In this document: positions 43,679-51,210 of the stretch, piece after piece
Layout of the letters: each line of letters opens with the position of its first letter
How positions within the stretch are numbered: the stretch's first letter is position 1
NCBI RefSeq assembly: GCF_026342405.1
Contig: NZ_JAPEMU010000001.1
Span: forward strand, 5,580,001 to 5,644,000
Origin: Kitasatospora sp. NBC_00240
GTDB lineage: Bacteria > Actinomycetota > Actinomycetes > Streptomycetales > Streptomycetaceae
Length of the DNA stretch: 64,000 bases
Direction: 5' to 3'
Notes under the pieces: model-generated
Database searches by the model: none
Told to the model about the DNA's origin: nothing
The model's input: only the letters and a program-made list of their open reading frames with translations
Made by a program: the position numbers and the translations under genes

Positions 43679-45391
43679 ATGACCCTTCTGCCGAGAACCG
43701 AAGTCCCCGGCCGCGGTCCGCAGCGACCGGCCCGCGCTCACCGGCGCCGCGACCCGCGGGGCCGCCGGGGGCGGGTCCTGGTGTCGTGGCTGACCACCAC
43801 TGATCACAAGCGGATCGGCACCCTCTACCTGACCACCGCGTTCGGGTTCTTCCTGGTCGGCGGGGTGATGGCGCTGTTGATGCGGGCCGAACTGGCCAGG
43901 CCCGGGCTGCAGCTGCTGTCCAACGAGCAGTTCAACCAGCTGTTCACCATGCACGGCACGATCATGCTGCTGATGTTCGCGACGCCGCTGTTCGCGGGCT
44001 TCGCGAACTGGATCATGCCACTGCAGATCGGTGCGCCCGACGTGGCCTTCCCCCGGCTGAACATGGTCGCGTACTGGTTCTACCTGTTCGGTTCGCTGAT
44101 CGTGGTGGGCGGCTTCCTGACCCCGGACGGCGCCGCCGACTTCGGCTGGTTCGCCTACGCGCCGCTGAACAGCGCGATCCACTCGCCGGGTATCGGCGGA
44201 GACATGTGGATCATGGGGCTGACCCTCTCCGGCTTCGGGACGATCATGGGCGCGGTCAACTTCATCACCACGATCATCTGCTTCCGGGCGCCGGGCCTGA
44301 CCATGTTCCGGATGCCGATCTTCGTCTGGAACATCCTGCTCACCAGCGTCCTGGTGCTGTTCGCCTTCCCCGTGCTGGCCGCCGCACTGCTCGCGCTGGA
44401 GGCGGACCGCAAGTTCGGCGCGCACGTCTTCGACCCGGCCAACGGCGGCGCCCTGCTCTGGCAGCACCTGTTCTGGTTCTTCGGCCACCCCGAGGTCTAC
44501 ATCATCGCGCTGCCCTTCTTCGGCATCGTCACGGAGATCATCCCGGTCTTCAGCCGCAAGCCGATCTTCGGCTACTCCGGTCTGATCGCGGCCACCGTCG
44601 CCATCACCGGCCTGTCGATCACGGTCTGGGCGCACCACATGTTCGTCACCGGGCAGGTGCTGCTGCCGTTCTTCTCGATCATGACGCTGCTCATCGCGGT
44701 GCCGACCGGGGTGAAGTTCTTCAACTGGATCGGCACCATGTGGCGGGGCAGCCTGAGCTTCGAGACCCCGATGCTCTGGACGATCGGCTTCCTGGTCACC
44801 TTCCTCTTCGGCGGCCTCACCGGTGTCCTGCTGGCCTCCCCGCCGATCGACTTCCACGTCTCGGACTCGTACTTCGTCGTCGCCCACTTCCACTACGTGG
44901 TCTTCGGCACCGTCGTCTTCGCGATGTTCGCCGGCTTCCACTTCTGGTGGCCAAAGATGACCGGCAGGATGCTCGACGAACGCCTCGGGAAGATCCACTT
45001 CTGGACGCTCTTCGTCGGCTTCCACACCACCTTCCTGGTCCAGCACTGGCTCGGCGCCGAGGGCATGCCCCGCCGCTACGCCGACTACCTGGCCTCCGAC
45101 GGCTTCACCACCCTGAACACCGTTTCCACCATCGGATCCTTCCTGCTGGGGATCTCCACCCTCCCCTTCCTCTACAACCTCTGGAAGACCGCCAGGTACG
45201 GCGAGAAGGTCGAGGCCGACGACCCGTGGGGCTACGGCCGGTCACTGGAATGGGCGACCTCCTGCCCGCCGCCGCGGCACAACTTCCTCACCCTCCCGAA
45301 GATCCGCTCCGAGTCCCCGGCCTTCGACCTGCACCACCCCGACATCGCCGCCCTCGACCGGCTGCAGAACGACCGCGAGCCGCTCGGCTGA
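43679..45391 (+). CDS. ctaD: Cytochrome c oxidase subunit I, stand-alone copy
   Basis: A 570-residue haem-copper oxidase subunit with 12 helices. Haem a and a3/CuB ligands are visible: FTMHGTIMLLMF (first His), FFGHPEVYIIALPFFG (CuB His and the cross-linked Tyr), ITVWAHHMFVTG (CuB His pair) and VVAHFHYVVFG (haem His pair). The N-terminal 35 residues are Arg-rich. The subunit II and III genes are not adjacent, so this is a second ctaD copy rather than the main cta cluster. AGGAAGG lies nine bases before the ATG. Confidence 0.95.
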   Translation: MTLLPRTEVPGRGPQRPARAHRRRDPRGRRGRVLVSWLTTTDHKRIGTLYLTTAFGFFLVGGVMALLMRAELARPGLQLLSNEQFNQLFTMHGTIMLLMFATPLFAGFANWIMPLQIGAPDVAFPRLNMVAYWFYLFGSLIVVGGFLTPDGAADFGWFAYAPLNSAIHSPGIGGDMWIMGLTLSGFGTIMGAVNFITTIICFRAPGLTMFRMPIFVWNILLTSVLVLFAFPVLAAALLALEADRKFGAHVFDPANGGALLWQHLFWFFGHPEVYIIALPFFGIVTEIIPVFSRKPIFGYSGLIAATVAITGLSITVWAHHMFVTGQVLLPFFSIMTLLIAVPTGVKFFNWIGTMWRGSLSFETPMLWTIGFLVTFLFGGLTGVLLASPPIDFHVSDSYFVVAHFHYVVFGTVVFAMFAGFHFWWPKMTGRMLDERLGKIHFWTLFVGFHTTFLVQHWLGAEGMPRRYADYLASDGFTTLNTVSTIGSFLLGISTLPFLYNLWKTARYGEKVEADDPWGYGRSLEWATSCPPPRHNFLTLPKIRSESPAFDLHHPDIAALDRLQNDREPLG

Positions 45392-45507
45392 CCGGCCCGG
45401 CCCGGGACCCGTCCGCCCGATCGGGGTTTTCCGGGCCCCGGCAGCGGGGACGTGGCAGGGGAAGCGCCGAAGAGCCTCGGGGGACAGCTCATGGGAGGCT
45501 GGGTTTC

Positions 45508-45909
45508 ATGAAGGTGATCGGCTTTATCCTCAACGTGCTCTGGCTGATTTTCTGCGGCATCTGGATGTTCATCGGCTACGCCATCGCCGGCATCATCTGC
45601 TGCATCTTGATCATTACCATTCCCTTCGGCATCGCCTCCTTCCGCATCGCCGGCTACGTCCTGTGGCCGTTCGGACGGACGACGGTCCAGCGGGACGAGG
45701 CGGGCGCCCCGTCGCTGGTCGGCAACGTGATCTGGGTGATCTTCGCGGGGATCTGGCTGGCGATCGCCCACGTGGTGACGAGCATCCCGCTGTTCCTGTC
45801 GATCATCGGGATCCCGTTCGGCTGGGCGAACCTCAAGATGATCCCGATCTCGCTGATGCCGCTCGGCCGCGAGATCGTCTCCACGGACGAGAAGTTCGGC
45901 GCGCGCTGA
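45508..45909 (+). CDS. YccF-family inner membrane protein
   Basis: A 133-residue protein with two copies of the YccF domain (DUF307): FILNVLWLIFCGIWMFIGYA with ITIPFGIASFRIA, and VGNVIWVIFAGIWLAIAHV with IGIPFGWANLKMI. Each copy has a Trp-rich membrane helix pair. Function is unknown. The ATG at 45508 has GGGAGG nine bases upstream. It is downstream of ctaD but separated by 116 bases. Confidence 0.9.
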   Translation: MKVIGFILNVLWLIFCGIWMFIGYAIAGIICCILIITIPFGIASFRIAGYVLWPFGRTTVQRDEAGAPSLVGNVIWVIFAGIWLAIAHVVTSIPLFLSIIGIPFGWANLKMIPISLMPLGREIVSTDEKFGAR

Positions 45910-45930
45910 GGGCGGTGGCCGCCGGCCGGG

Positions 45931-46338
45931 TCAGAGGCTGCCGAGCAGGTAGCCCCTGGGCCGGTCGGCCCCAGCGCCGGTCCAGGTGAAGGAGATCCGC
46001 GTGCCGTGGCCGGACAGGACCGCCGAGCCGTCCGCCAGGGTGATCGAGTCGAGCGGCCGATGGGTCCATCCGTCCGCCTCGACCTCGTCCACGCCGGTGA
46101 GGACGAGGAAGAACTCCACGGCGGTGTGGCCCCTTTCGGCCCATTCGGCCGCCGCGGCGGCGGGCAGGCCCGGGGCGGTGAAGCCGAGGGTGACGGAGGC
46201 GTCCCGCTCGTCGAGGTGGACGCTGAAGAGGTCGTAGCCGTTCAGCGGCGGGGCCGGCACGCCGAGCACGCTCCGGACCGGGGCCGGGTCGGCCAGCAGG
46301 GCGGACCAGTCGGGCGCCGGTGCGTCAGGGGAGGTCAT
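45931..46338 (-). CDS. Imm50-like protein, second of two
   Basis: A 135-residue protein that resembles the Imm50 family of predicted immunity proteins: it starts with a Trp-containing segment (DWSALLADPAPVRSVLG) and a PPLNGYDLFSVHLDERDASVTL strand, then FFLVLTG. It overlaps the 3' end of the preceding Imm50-like gene by 14 bases, so the two are co-translated. Imm50 proteins are predicted to neutralise polymorphic toxins, but no toxin gene was seen within 10 kb. The family call rests on memory of motif patterns and is moderate. Confidence 0.65.
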   Translation of the reverse strand: MTSPDAPAPDWSALLADPAPVRSVLGVPAPPLNGYDLFSVHLDERDASVTLGFTAPGLPAAAAAEWAERGHTAVEFFLVLTGVDEVEADGWTHRPLDSITLADGSAVLSGHGTRISFTWTGAGADRPRGYLLGSL

Positions 46339-46834
46339 AGAAGGGCTTCCGGGTGGTCGGGGGCAGCGTGTCGTGGAGCATCCCGTCCACCCGGCTCGCG
46401 AACCGGCGACGGGCGGTGTACGGGTCGCCGTCGCCCGAACGGTAGGCGCTCAGGTGGCTCACCTGGAGCGAGTCGGAGGCCGTGAAGTCCGCCGTGAATC
46501 CCTCGCCGCGGACCGACACCCGGAGCCGGCGGCGTTCGCGCGGTTCGAACGACACGTCGGCCGGGCCGCCGTCGGGGCGGCCCCGCATCCGCAGGTCCTC
46601 GTCGGTCAGGATGAAGTGCAGCTGGCATTCGAGACGGTCGCAGCCCGCCTCGGACCAGTCGGCGGGCGGGCGGTCCGGGAAGCAGGGCAGGTCGACCCGG
46701 AGCTTGAGCACCGGACCGTACCGGCCGAGGTGGACCGACCGCAGCGGCGCCCGCTCCAGCGGCGGGACGGCGGAGTACCAGCGGGTCAGCGGCTCGGGGT
46801 TGACCAGCAGCTCGTGCCAGGCCGGGGTGGTGAT
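46325..46834 (-). CDS. Imm50-like protein, first of two
   Basis: About 169 residues with the Imm50-like pattern PAWHELLVNPEPLTRWYS, then VPPLERAPLRSVHLG, VLKLRVDLPCFPDRPP and CQLHFILTDEDL. The coding start is odd: a perfect GGAGGAG sits seven bases before an ATC (46834), the only plausible initiation point next to the conserved sequence. In-frame GTG codons at 46912 and 46918 have no ribosome site. Its last 14 bases overlap the second Imm50-like gene. Toxin partner unknown. Confidence 0.65.
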   Translation of the reverse strand: MTTPAWHELLVNPEPLTRWYSAVPPLERAPLRSVHLGRYGPVLKLRVDLPCFPDRPPADWSEAGCDRLECQLHFILTDEDLRMRGRPDGGPADVSFEPRERRRLRVSVRGEGFTADFTASDSLQVSHLSAYRSGDGDPYTARRRFASRVDGMLHDTLPPTTRKPFYDLP

Positions 46835-46965
46835 GGCGGTGCTCCTCCGGTTCGGCCGCGGGTGGCGGCGCCGACTGCTCCCGCCGGATCCTCGGACCGG
46901 CTGCTCCGACACTCTCACGGCCGGGCCGGCGGCCGGGCGGCCGGGTGAGTGGTGAGGGGTGAGCG

Positions 46966-47010
46966 GGTGGGCAGACGGGCGGGCGGGCAGGCAGGCGGGC
47001 GGGCGGGCGG
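46966..47010. repeat. G-rich GGGC tandem repeat
   Basis: Runs of GGGC, GGCA and GGGT repeat from 46966 to 47010, giving at least six G3 tracts separated by one to five bases. It lies in the divergent region between the Imm50-like and RraA-like genes. The sequence could form G-quadruplex DNA on the plus strand. Confidence 0.6.
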
Positions 47011-47115
47011 TGCGGGGGTGGCACGCCGTCACGGTCCTTGCCCTGCCCGGCGATCGGGGAGGAGACTGCGGATCCGACCGGCATCCGCCGGGCCCCGGGA
47101 ATCGGAGTGAGCCCG

Positions 47116-47841
47116 ATGAGCGACCGGTCGCCGGCCGTGCAGACGTCCGTACAGTCCGCCCTCTCCGCGCTGTCCACCGCGCATCTCGCGGACGCCTGCG
47201 TGCGTCTCGGGGTCCAGGTGCGCTGCGGGCCCTCGGGCCTGACCGCGGTGGCCGGCGGGATGCGGTGCGCCGGCGGGGTGCTGCCGGTGCGTCATGTCGG
47301 CAGCGTGGACATCTTCTTCGAGGCGCTGGAGCGCTCCCGGCCGGGCGACGTGCTGGTGATCGACAACGGCGGGCGGCTCGACGAGGCGTGCATCGGCGAC
47401 CTGGCGGTGCTGGAGGTCCAGCAGGCCGGGCTGGCCGGCATCGTGGTCTGGGGCCTGCACCGGGACACCCGGGATCTGCTGCGGATCGGACTGCCGGTCT
47501 TCACCCTCGGCGCCACACCGGCGGGCCCGCTCCAGGTCGGCGAACGGCTCCCGGACGGTCTGGAGCGGGCCCGGGTCGGGCCGTGGGCCGTCACGGCGGC
47601 CGATGTGGCCGTCGGCGACGGCGACGGCGTGGTCTTCCTGCCGGGGGACCGGATGCGGGAGATCGTGGCGGCGGCCGAGGCGATCCGCGACGTCGAGGAA
47701 CGGCAGGCGGACGCGATGCGGGCCGGGTCGTCCCTGCGCCGGCAGACGGGCTTCGCCGACTACCTGGCCGCACGGGGGGCGAACCCGGGGCTGACGTTCC
47801 GTGAGCACCTGCGGGCGACCGGCGGGGCGATCGAGGAGTAG
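47116..47841 (+). CDS. RraA-like protein
   Basis: A 241-residue protein of the RraA/4-hydroxy-4-methyl-2-oxoglutarate aldolase family. Conserved parts: STAHLADACVRLG at the start, RPGDVLVIDNGG, QQAGLAGIVVWGLHRDT, and VAVGDGDGVVFLP, which hold the metal and substrate residues (the Arg in LHRDT and Asp after it). It may be an aldolase or decarboxylase of oxo-acids; RNase E inhibition is not implied. ATG 47116 follows GGAG; the frame is open upstream to 47038. Confidence 0.88.
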   Translation: MSDRSPAVQTSVQSALSALSTAHLADACVRLGVQVRCGPSGLTAVAGGMRCAGGVLPVRHVGSVDIFFEALERSRPGDVLVIDNGGRLDEACIGDLAVLEVQQAGLAGIVVWGLHRDTRDLLRIGLPVFTLGATPAGPLQVGERLPDGLERARVGPWAVTAADVAVGDGDGVVFLPGDRMREIVAAAEAIRDVEERQADAMRAGSSLRRQTGFADYLAARGANPGLTFREHLRATGGAIEE

Positions 47842-47857
47842 CCCGCCCCGCCGGTCC

Positions 47858-47901
47858 CGCCCGCCCCGCCCGCCGGTCCCGCCCGCCCCGCCCGCCGGTC
47901 C
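47858..47901. repeat. 22-bp direct repeat, two exact copies
   Basis: A 22-base CG-rich unit ending in CGCCGGTCC occurs at 47858-47879 and 47880-47901, with a shortened third copy before it (47840-47857). It lies between the convergent RraA-like and methyltransferase genes. Confidence 0.75.
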
Positions 47902-47937
47902 AGCCCGTCCCGCCGTCCGGGCCGAGCCGTTCCGTCG

Positions 47938-48780
47938 CTACGGCGCGACGGCCGTGACCAGCAGGGCCGCGCCCCGGAGCCGGACGCCGTCCGGTCCCTC
48001 GTGGGGCCGCAGGGCGGCCGTCAGCGTGCTCTCGGCCCGTCGTGCGGTGGCCGGGTCGGCCCCGGCGAGCAGGTGGTGGGCGGGGCCGGAACCGAGCAGG
48101 AAGCGGGCGGCGTCCGCGGCGTCCCGCCCCCAGTGCATCGGGGCCTCGACGGCGGTGCAGCCGATGCTCGCGTACCCGGCGCCGGCCAGCACCTCCCGGA
48201 CGCGGGCGGCGTCGGCGAGCGAGAACATGCCGGGGTCGCCGGGGGTGGGCGGCGGCGGGACCGGCAGGTGCTCGCGCAGGGCGGCCAGCACCCGCAGCCA
48301 GTCGTTGCGGCCGGGGTCGCCCATGCAGACGAAGGCCAGGCGGCCGCCGGGGCGCAGGGCGCCGCGGATGTTGGCGAACGCGGCGACCGGGTCGCCGAAG
48401 AACATCGTCGCGAACCGGCTGACGGCCACGTCGAAGGCGGCGGGGGCGAAGGGGTGCACCTGCGCGTCGCCCTGGACGAAGGCGGCGTTCGCCAGGCCTT
48501 CGGCGGCGGCCTCGGCCCGGGCGCGGGCCAGCATCTGCGCCGACAGGTCGACCCCGAGGGCCCGGCCGTCGGGTGCCCGGCGGGCGGCCAGCCGGGTGGT
48601 CCGGCCGGCGCCGCAGCCGATGTCGAGCACGTGGTCGCGGGGGCCGATCGCGGCGGCGCCGAGGAGGGGTTCGTCGAAGCCTCCGTTGACGGCGTTCCAG
48701 CGGTCGTGGTGGCCGGCCCAGTGGTCGCCCTCGTAGCCGTTCCACGCCTGCGCCTGCTCGGTGTTGACGACAGGGTGCAT
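47938..48780 (-). CDS. SAM-dependent methyltransferase
   Basis: A 280-residue class I methyltransferase. Motif I is VLDIGCGAGRTTRLAARR (near residue 50), followed by the acidic residue in LGVDLSAQML and the motif II region FDVAVSRFATMFF. The C-terminal half is variable, as expected for the substrate-binding part. It is divergent from a TetR gene with 142 bases between starts, which contain two palindromic operators, so its expression probably depends on a small-molecule signal sensed by that TetR. The substrate is unknown. Confidence 0.9.
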   Translation of the reverse strand: MHPVVNTEQAQAWNGYEGDHWAGHHDRWNAVNGGFDEPLLGAAAIGPRDHVLDIGCGAGRTTRLAARRAPDGRALGVDLSAQMLARARAEAAAEGLANAAFVQGDAQVHPFAPAAFDVAVSRFATMFFGDPVAAFANIRGALRPGGRLAFVCMGDPGRNDWLRVLAALREHLPVPPPPTPGDPGMFSLADAARVREVLAGAGYASIGCTAVEAPMHWGRDAADAARFLLGSGPAHHLLAGADPATARRAESTLTAALRPHEGPDGVRLRGAALLVTAVAP

Positions 48781-48819
48781 CGCGAACTCCCTCCGGTCCG
48801 GTGCGGGGGCGCCCCGCTA

Positions 48820-48839
48820 GTATGGGCGCCTGCCCATAC
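48820..48839. promoter_or_regulatory. TetR operator copy 1
   Basis: GTATGGGCGCCTGCCCATAC has perfect 8-base arms (GTATGGGC/GCCCATAC) around a 4-base spacer. It lies in the divergent methyltransferase/TetR promoter region and overlaps the -10 region of a minus-strand promoter candidate. Confidence 0.75.
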
Positions 48840-48840
48840 C

Positions 48841-48860
48841 GTATGGGCGGTCGCCCATAC
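48841..48860. promoter_or_regulatory. TetR operator copy 2 and overlapping promoter
   Basis: GTATGGGCGGTCGCCCATAC has the same arms as the site at 48820 with a different spacer, and starts 21 bases (two helical turns) after it. On the minus strand TTGCGG, a 17-base spacer and TACGGT (about 48866-48838) form a candidate promoter for the methyltransferase gene, so a bound repressor would block it. Confidence 0.75.
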
Positions 48861-48922
48861 CCGCAAGGGGTATTGGCGAGCACGGCGAGGACCGCTGCCC
48901 CGGGCAGTGCTGGAGGAGGGCG

Positions 48923-49525
48923 ATGTCACCGCGAGGCGTGCCGATCACCGACGTCCGGGAGCGGCTGTTCGCCGCGGCCGAGCGGGTGCTGGCCAGGGAG
49001 GGCCCGGGCGGGCTCTCGAACCGCTCGGTCACCGGCGAGGCGGGCTGCGCCAAAGGTGTCCTGTACAGCCACTTCGCCGATCTGGACGAGTTCGTGGCGG
49101 AGCTGGTGCTGGACCGGTTCCGGGCCGTCGCGGAGGGTGCCGAGAGCCTGCCGGGCCGCGCCGGGCGGGGGATGGTGGCCGAGAACCTGACCGGGACGGC
49201 GCTCGCCCTGCTCGCCTCCAGCGGCCCGGCGGTCGCCTCGCTCGCCCTGACCCGGGCGGGCGTGTCGGCGCGGGTGCGGGCCGCGATGGAGGGCGGCGCG
49301 CCGGGGATGCCGGAGGTCGAACGCGCGCTCGCGGGCTACCTGGAGGCCGAGCAGCGGCTCGGCCGGCTCGGGCCGGCGGCGGACTGCGCCGCGCTGGCGC
49401 TGCTCGTGGTGGGTACGGTCCACCACCTGTTGATGACCGCCTGGGCGGACTCGGCGGACCCGGCCGAACGGGTGCGGGGGTTCGTCGCGGAGCTGGTCCG
49501 CGGGGCGGGGTCCACGGGCGCCTGA
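48923..49525 (+). CDS. TetR-family regulator divergent from the methyltransferase gene
   Basis: A 200-residue regulator with HTH sequence GPGGLSNRSVTGEAGCAKGV and LYSHFADLDEFVAELVL, and an Ala/Leu-rich helical ligand domain. The ATG at 48923 has GGAGG upstream. The two 20-base palindromes in front of it are its likely operators, implying repression of itself and of the methyltransferase gene. Bases 49526-49859 after it contain no gene. Confidence 0.88.
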   Translation: MSPRGVPITDVRERLFAAAERVLAREGPGGLSNRSVTGEAGCAKGVLYSHFADLDEFVAELVLDRFRAVAEGAESLPGRAGRGMVAENLTGTALALLASSGPAVASLALTRAGVSARVRAAMEGGAPGMPEVERALAGYLEAEQRLGRLGPAADCAALALLVVGTVHHLLMTAWADSADPAERVRGFVAELVRGAGSTGA

Positions 49526-49859
49526 GGCCGGGCCGGCCGGTGGGTGCTCGGGCCGGTGCAGACGGCGCCCGGCGGGGCACCCGCGGGCGCCCGGCGGGCC
49601 TCGGGGGCCCCGCGTCGGCCGCCGGGGCGCGGTCGCTCCCGGGCCGGCTCCCGGGCCGTCCTCGGCCCGCTCGGGCCGGGCCCTGCCGGCGCCCCCCGGC
49701 GCCCGTGCAGGGTCGGCGGGTCAGGACGCGCCGAAAAGCCCGGCGGCCCCGAGGGGCCCGGCCGGGCGGTGGTGCAGGTCGGCCTACCGGACCGCCACCC
49801 CGTGAACGGGGCCGGCATGGGGCCGGACCGGGGAGCGGTCGTGGTCGGACGTGGTCCGG
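49526..49859. other. Gene-free GC-rich stretch
   Basis: This 334-base segment lies between convergent genes. Frames through it lack conserved sequence and have poor third-position bias. No strong hairpin, promoter or repeat was recognised. Confidence 0.5.
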
Positions 49860-50165
49860 TCAGAAACCCAGCGGGTCGGTGGACTCGGTACCGGCGGTGG
49901 GCTCGGTGGGCTCCGGCGTCTCGGCGACCGGCGGCGAGGTGCGGCAGGTGAAACCGAGCCGCTCCATCGCGCGGTACACCTCGGCGGCGCTGAAGTCCCG
50001 GCGGTCCTGGCGGGTGATGACCGCGCCGACCTGCTTGACGGGGTACCAGCGGCGCCCGATCCGGACGGCCTCCGCCAGGGCGGGCTCGGGCTTGATCCCG
50101 GCCATGGCCTTCTCCACCTCGTTCGCCTCCAGGTAGAACGAGCGGCCGGCGATGGTGGAACGCAT
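49860..50165 (-). CDS. Small conserved-looking hypothetical protein
   Basis: A 101-residue protein. The first 75 residues look folded (STIAGRSFYLEANEVEKAMA, IGRRWYPVKQVGAVITRQDR, DFSAAEVYRAMERLGF), and the tail is Thr/Pro/Glu-rich. I recall similar small proteins in other Streptomyces next to regulatory or DNA-related genes, but know no function. The basic GRRWYPVKQV segment could bind nucleic acid; that is speculation. GAGG precedes the ATG. It is divergent from the cold-shock gene, so they share the 310-base region 50166-50475. Confidence 0.7.
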   Translation of the reverse strand: MRSTIAGRSFYLEANEVEKAMAGIKPEPALAEAVRIGRRWYPVKQVGAVITRQDRRDFSAAEVYRAMERLGFTCRTSPPVAETPEPTEPTAGTESTDPLGF

Positions 50166-50340
50166 GTTGCCTCACGGGTGTGGTCGGGGGTCGGGGGAGC
50201 GAGTGGTCCTCTAGGTCGAGGTTCGCACATCGGAGCCCGCCGGCGCGAGGCCTGAATTTTCTGGCGGGCATGGGTCATTTGCCCCCCGGACCGTGCTACT
50301 GTCGATACCAGTTGCAGTTTTGGTTCCCATGAACTTATGT

Positions 50341-50383
50341 GTGCGCCTGCTGGTTTCGACCTGGGGGCGCACTTTTGTTTTTT
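50341..50383 (+). terminator. Terminator-like hairpin in the cold-shock gene leader
   Basis: GTGCGCC (50341-50347) pairs with GGCGCAC (50366-50372), with an inner GGT-TTCG-ACC hairpin (50352-50361). The stem is followed at once by TTTTGTTTTTT (50373-50383). This is a classical intrinsic terminator shape but lies about 95 bases upstream of the cspA start, so it could act as an attenuator or as a cold-responsive leader. A promoter upstream is possible (TTGCCC at 50279 with a weak -10 near 50303). Confidence 0.6.
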
Positions 50384-50475
50384 GCCCGGATTCTTTTCCG
50401 GACGGGGCAATCAGTGCGACGACAAGGTGATCCGCGAGGTGCGGGTCGCCGGTTCAGCCCCGAAGGAGAATGAAT

Positions 50476-50679
50476 ATGGCTACTGGCACCGTGAAGTGGT
50501 TCAACGCCGAGAAGGGCTTCGGCTTCATCGAGCAGGACGGTGGCGGCGCCGACGTCTTCGCCCACTACTCGAACATCAGCGCCCAGGGCTTCCGCGAGCT
50601 CATCGAGGGCCAGAAGGTGCAGTTCGACGTCACGCAGGGCCAGAAGGGCCCGCAGGCGGAGAACATCACCATCGTCTGA
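50476..50679 (+). CDS. cspA-like: Cold-shock protein
   Basis: A 67-residue CspA-type OB-fold protein with RNP1 (KGFGFI) and RNP2 (DVFAHY) and the usual start MATGTVKWFNAEKGFGFI. It binds single-stranded RNA and DNA and acts as an RNA chaperone. The ATG at 50476 has AGGAG seven bases upstream; an ATG at 50470 is too close to it. The leader contains a terminator-like hairpin, and a strong terminator follows the gene. Confidence 0.96.
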   Translation: MATGTVKWFNAEKGFGFIEQDGGGADVFAHYSNISAQGFRELIEGQKVQFDVTQGQKGPQAENITIV

Positions 50680-50713
50680 TGGTTGTGTCGAAGTGCGCGG
50701 CGTGAGTCGCTGA

Positions 50714-50748
50714 CCGTGGGGCCCGCAGAGTTTCTGCGGGCCCCACGG
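50714..50748 (+). terminator. Terminator of the cold-shock gene
   Basis: A perfect 16-bp stem (50714-50729 with 50733-50748) has a three-base loop. It begins 35 bases after the stop codon. Confidence 0.85.
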
Positions 50749-50995
50749 CCGTTCTGTGCCCATTTCCGTCCGGACCGCCCGGAGCGTCGGGTTCCGCCCA
50801 CGCTGCGCCGAGCACCGGGCGATCTTCTTTCCGGTGCCCGTGACCGGGGGAATTCCGGCGAGGCGCCTGGGCCGGCCGGCCGAATCGGCCGGCTGTGATC
50901 CCGCCCGGGCGGGCAGGGCCACCGGGAATTCACAGAACCCTTCCTTCGTGTTCCCACGCCCGGCCGCCCCGGCCCGCGCCGGGGCAACGTCCCCC

Positions 50996-51031
50996 GGGGC
51001 GCGGGGGCGCGGGGGCGCGGGGGAGCGGGGG
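50996..51031 (+). repeat. G-quadruplex-type repeat, 8-bp period
   Basis: Five G tracts of four or five Gs (50996, 51003, 51011, 51019, 51027) are separated by three-base loops (CGC, CGC, CGC, AGC). This strict spacing is the pattern expected for a stable G-quadruplex. It lies in the 460-base gap between the cold-shock terminator and the membrane protein gene at 51211, where no other gene was recognised. Confidence 0.7.
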
Positions 51032-51210
51032 AGCGGCCGGGCGTGGGGCTGTCGAGCCCGGTGCCGCCGGGACCGGGCGGTATGACATCCGTCATCCGGG
51101 AGTGGTGACGCCGGATCGTGGTGGGGGCACCGACACCCGAGAAGAATCGTGTCCACCGATCGGGCGAACGCGCCGGACCGGACCACACGCTTCCGGGGGA
51201 ACAGATCACC

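Noticed and set aside
46325..47032. The Imm50-like protein with an extra 66-residue N-terminal extension from an ATG at 47032
   Set aside because: The extension is Pro, Ala and His-rich sequence from the G-rich repeat region and has no conserved part.
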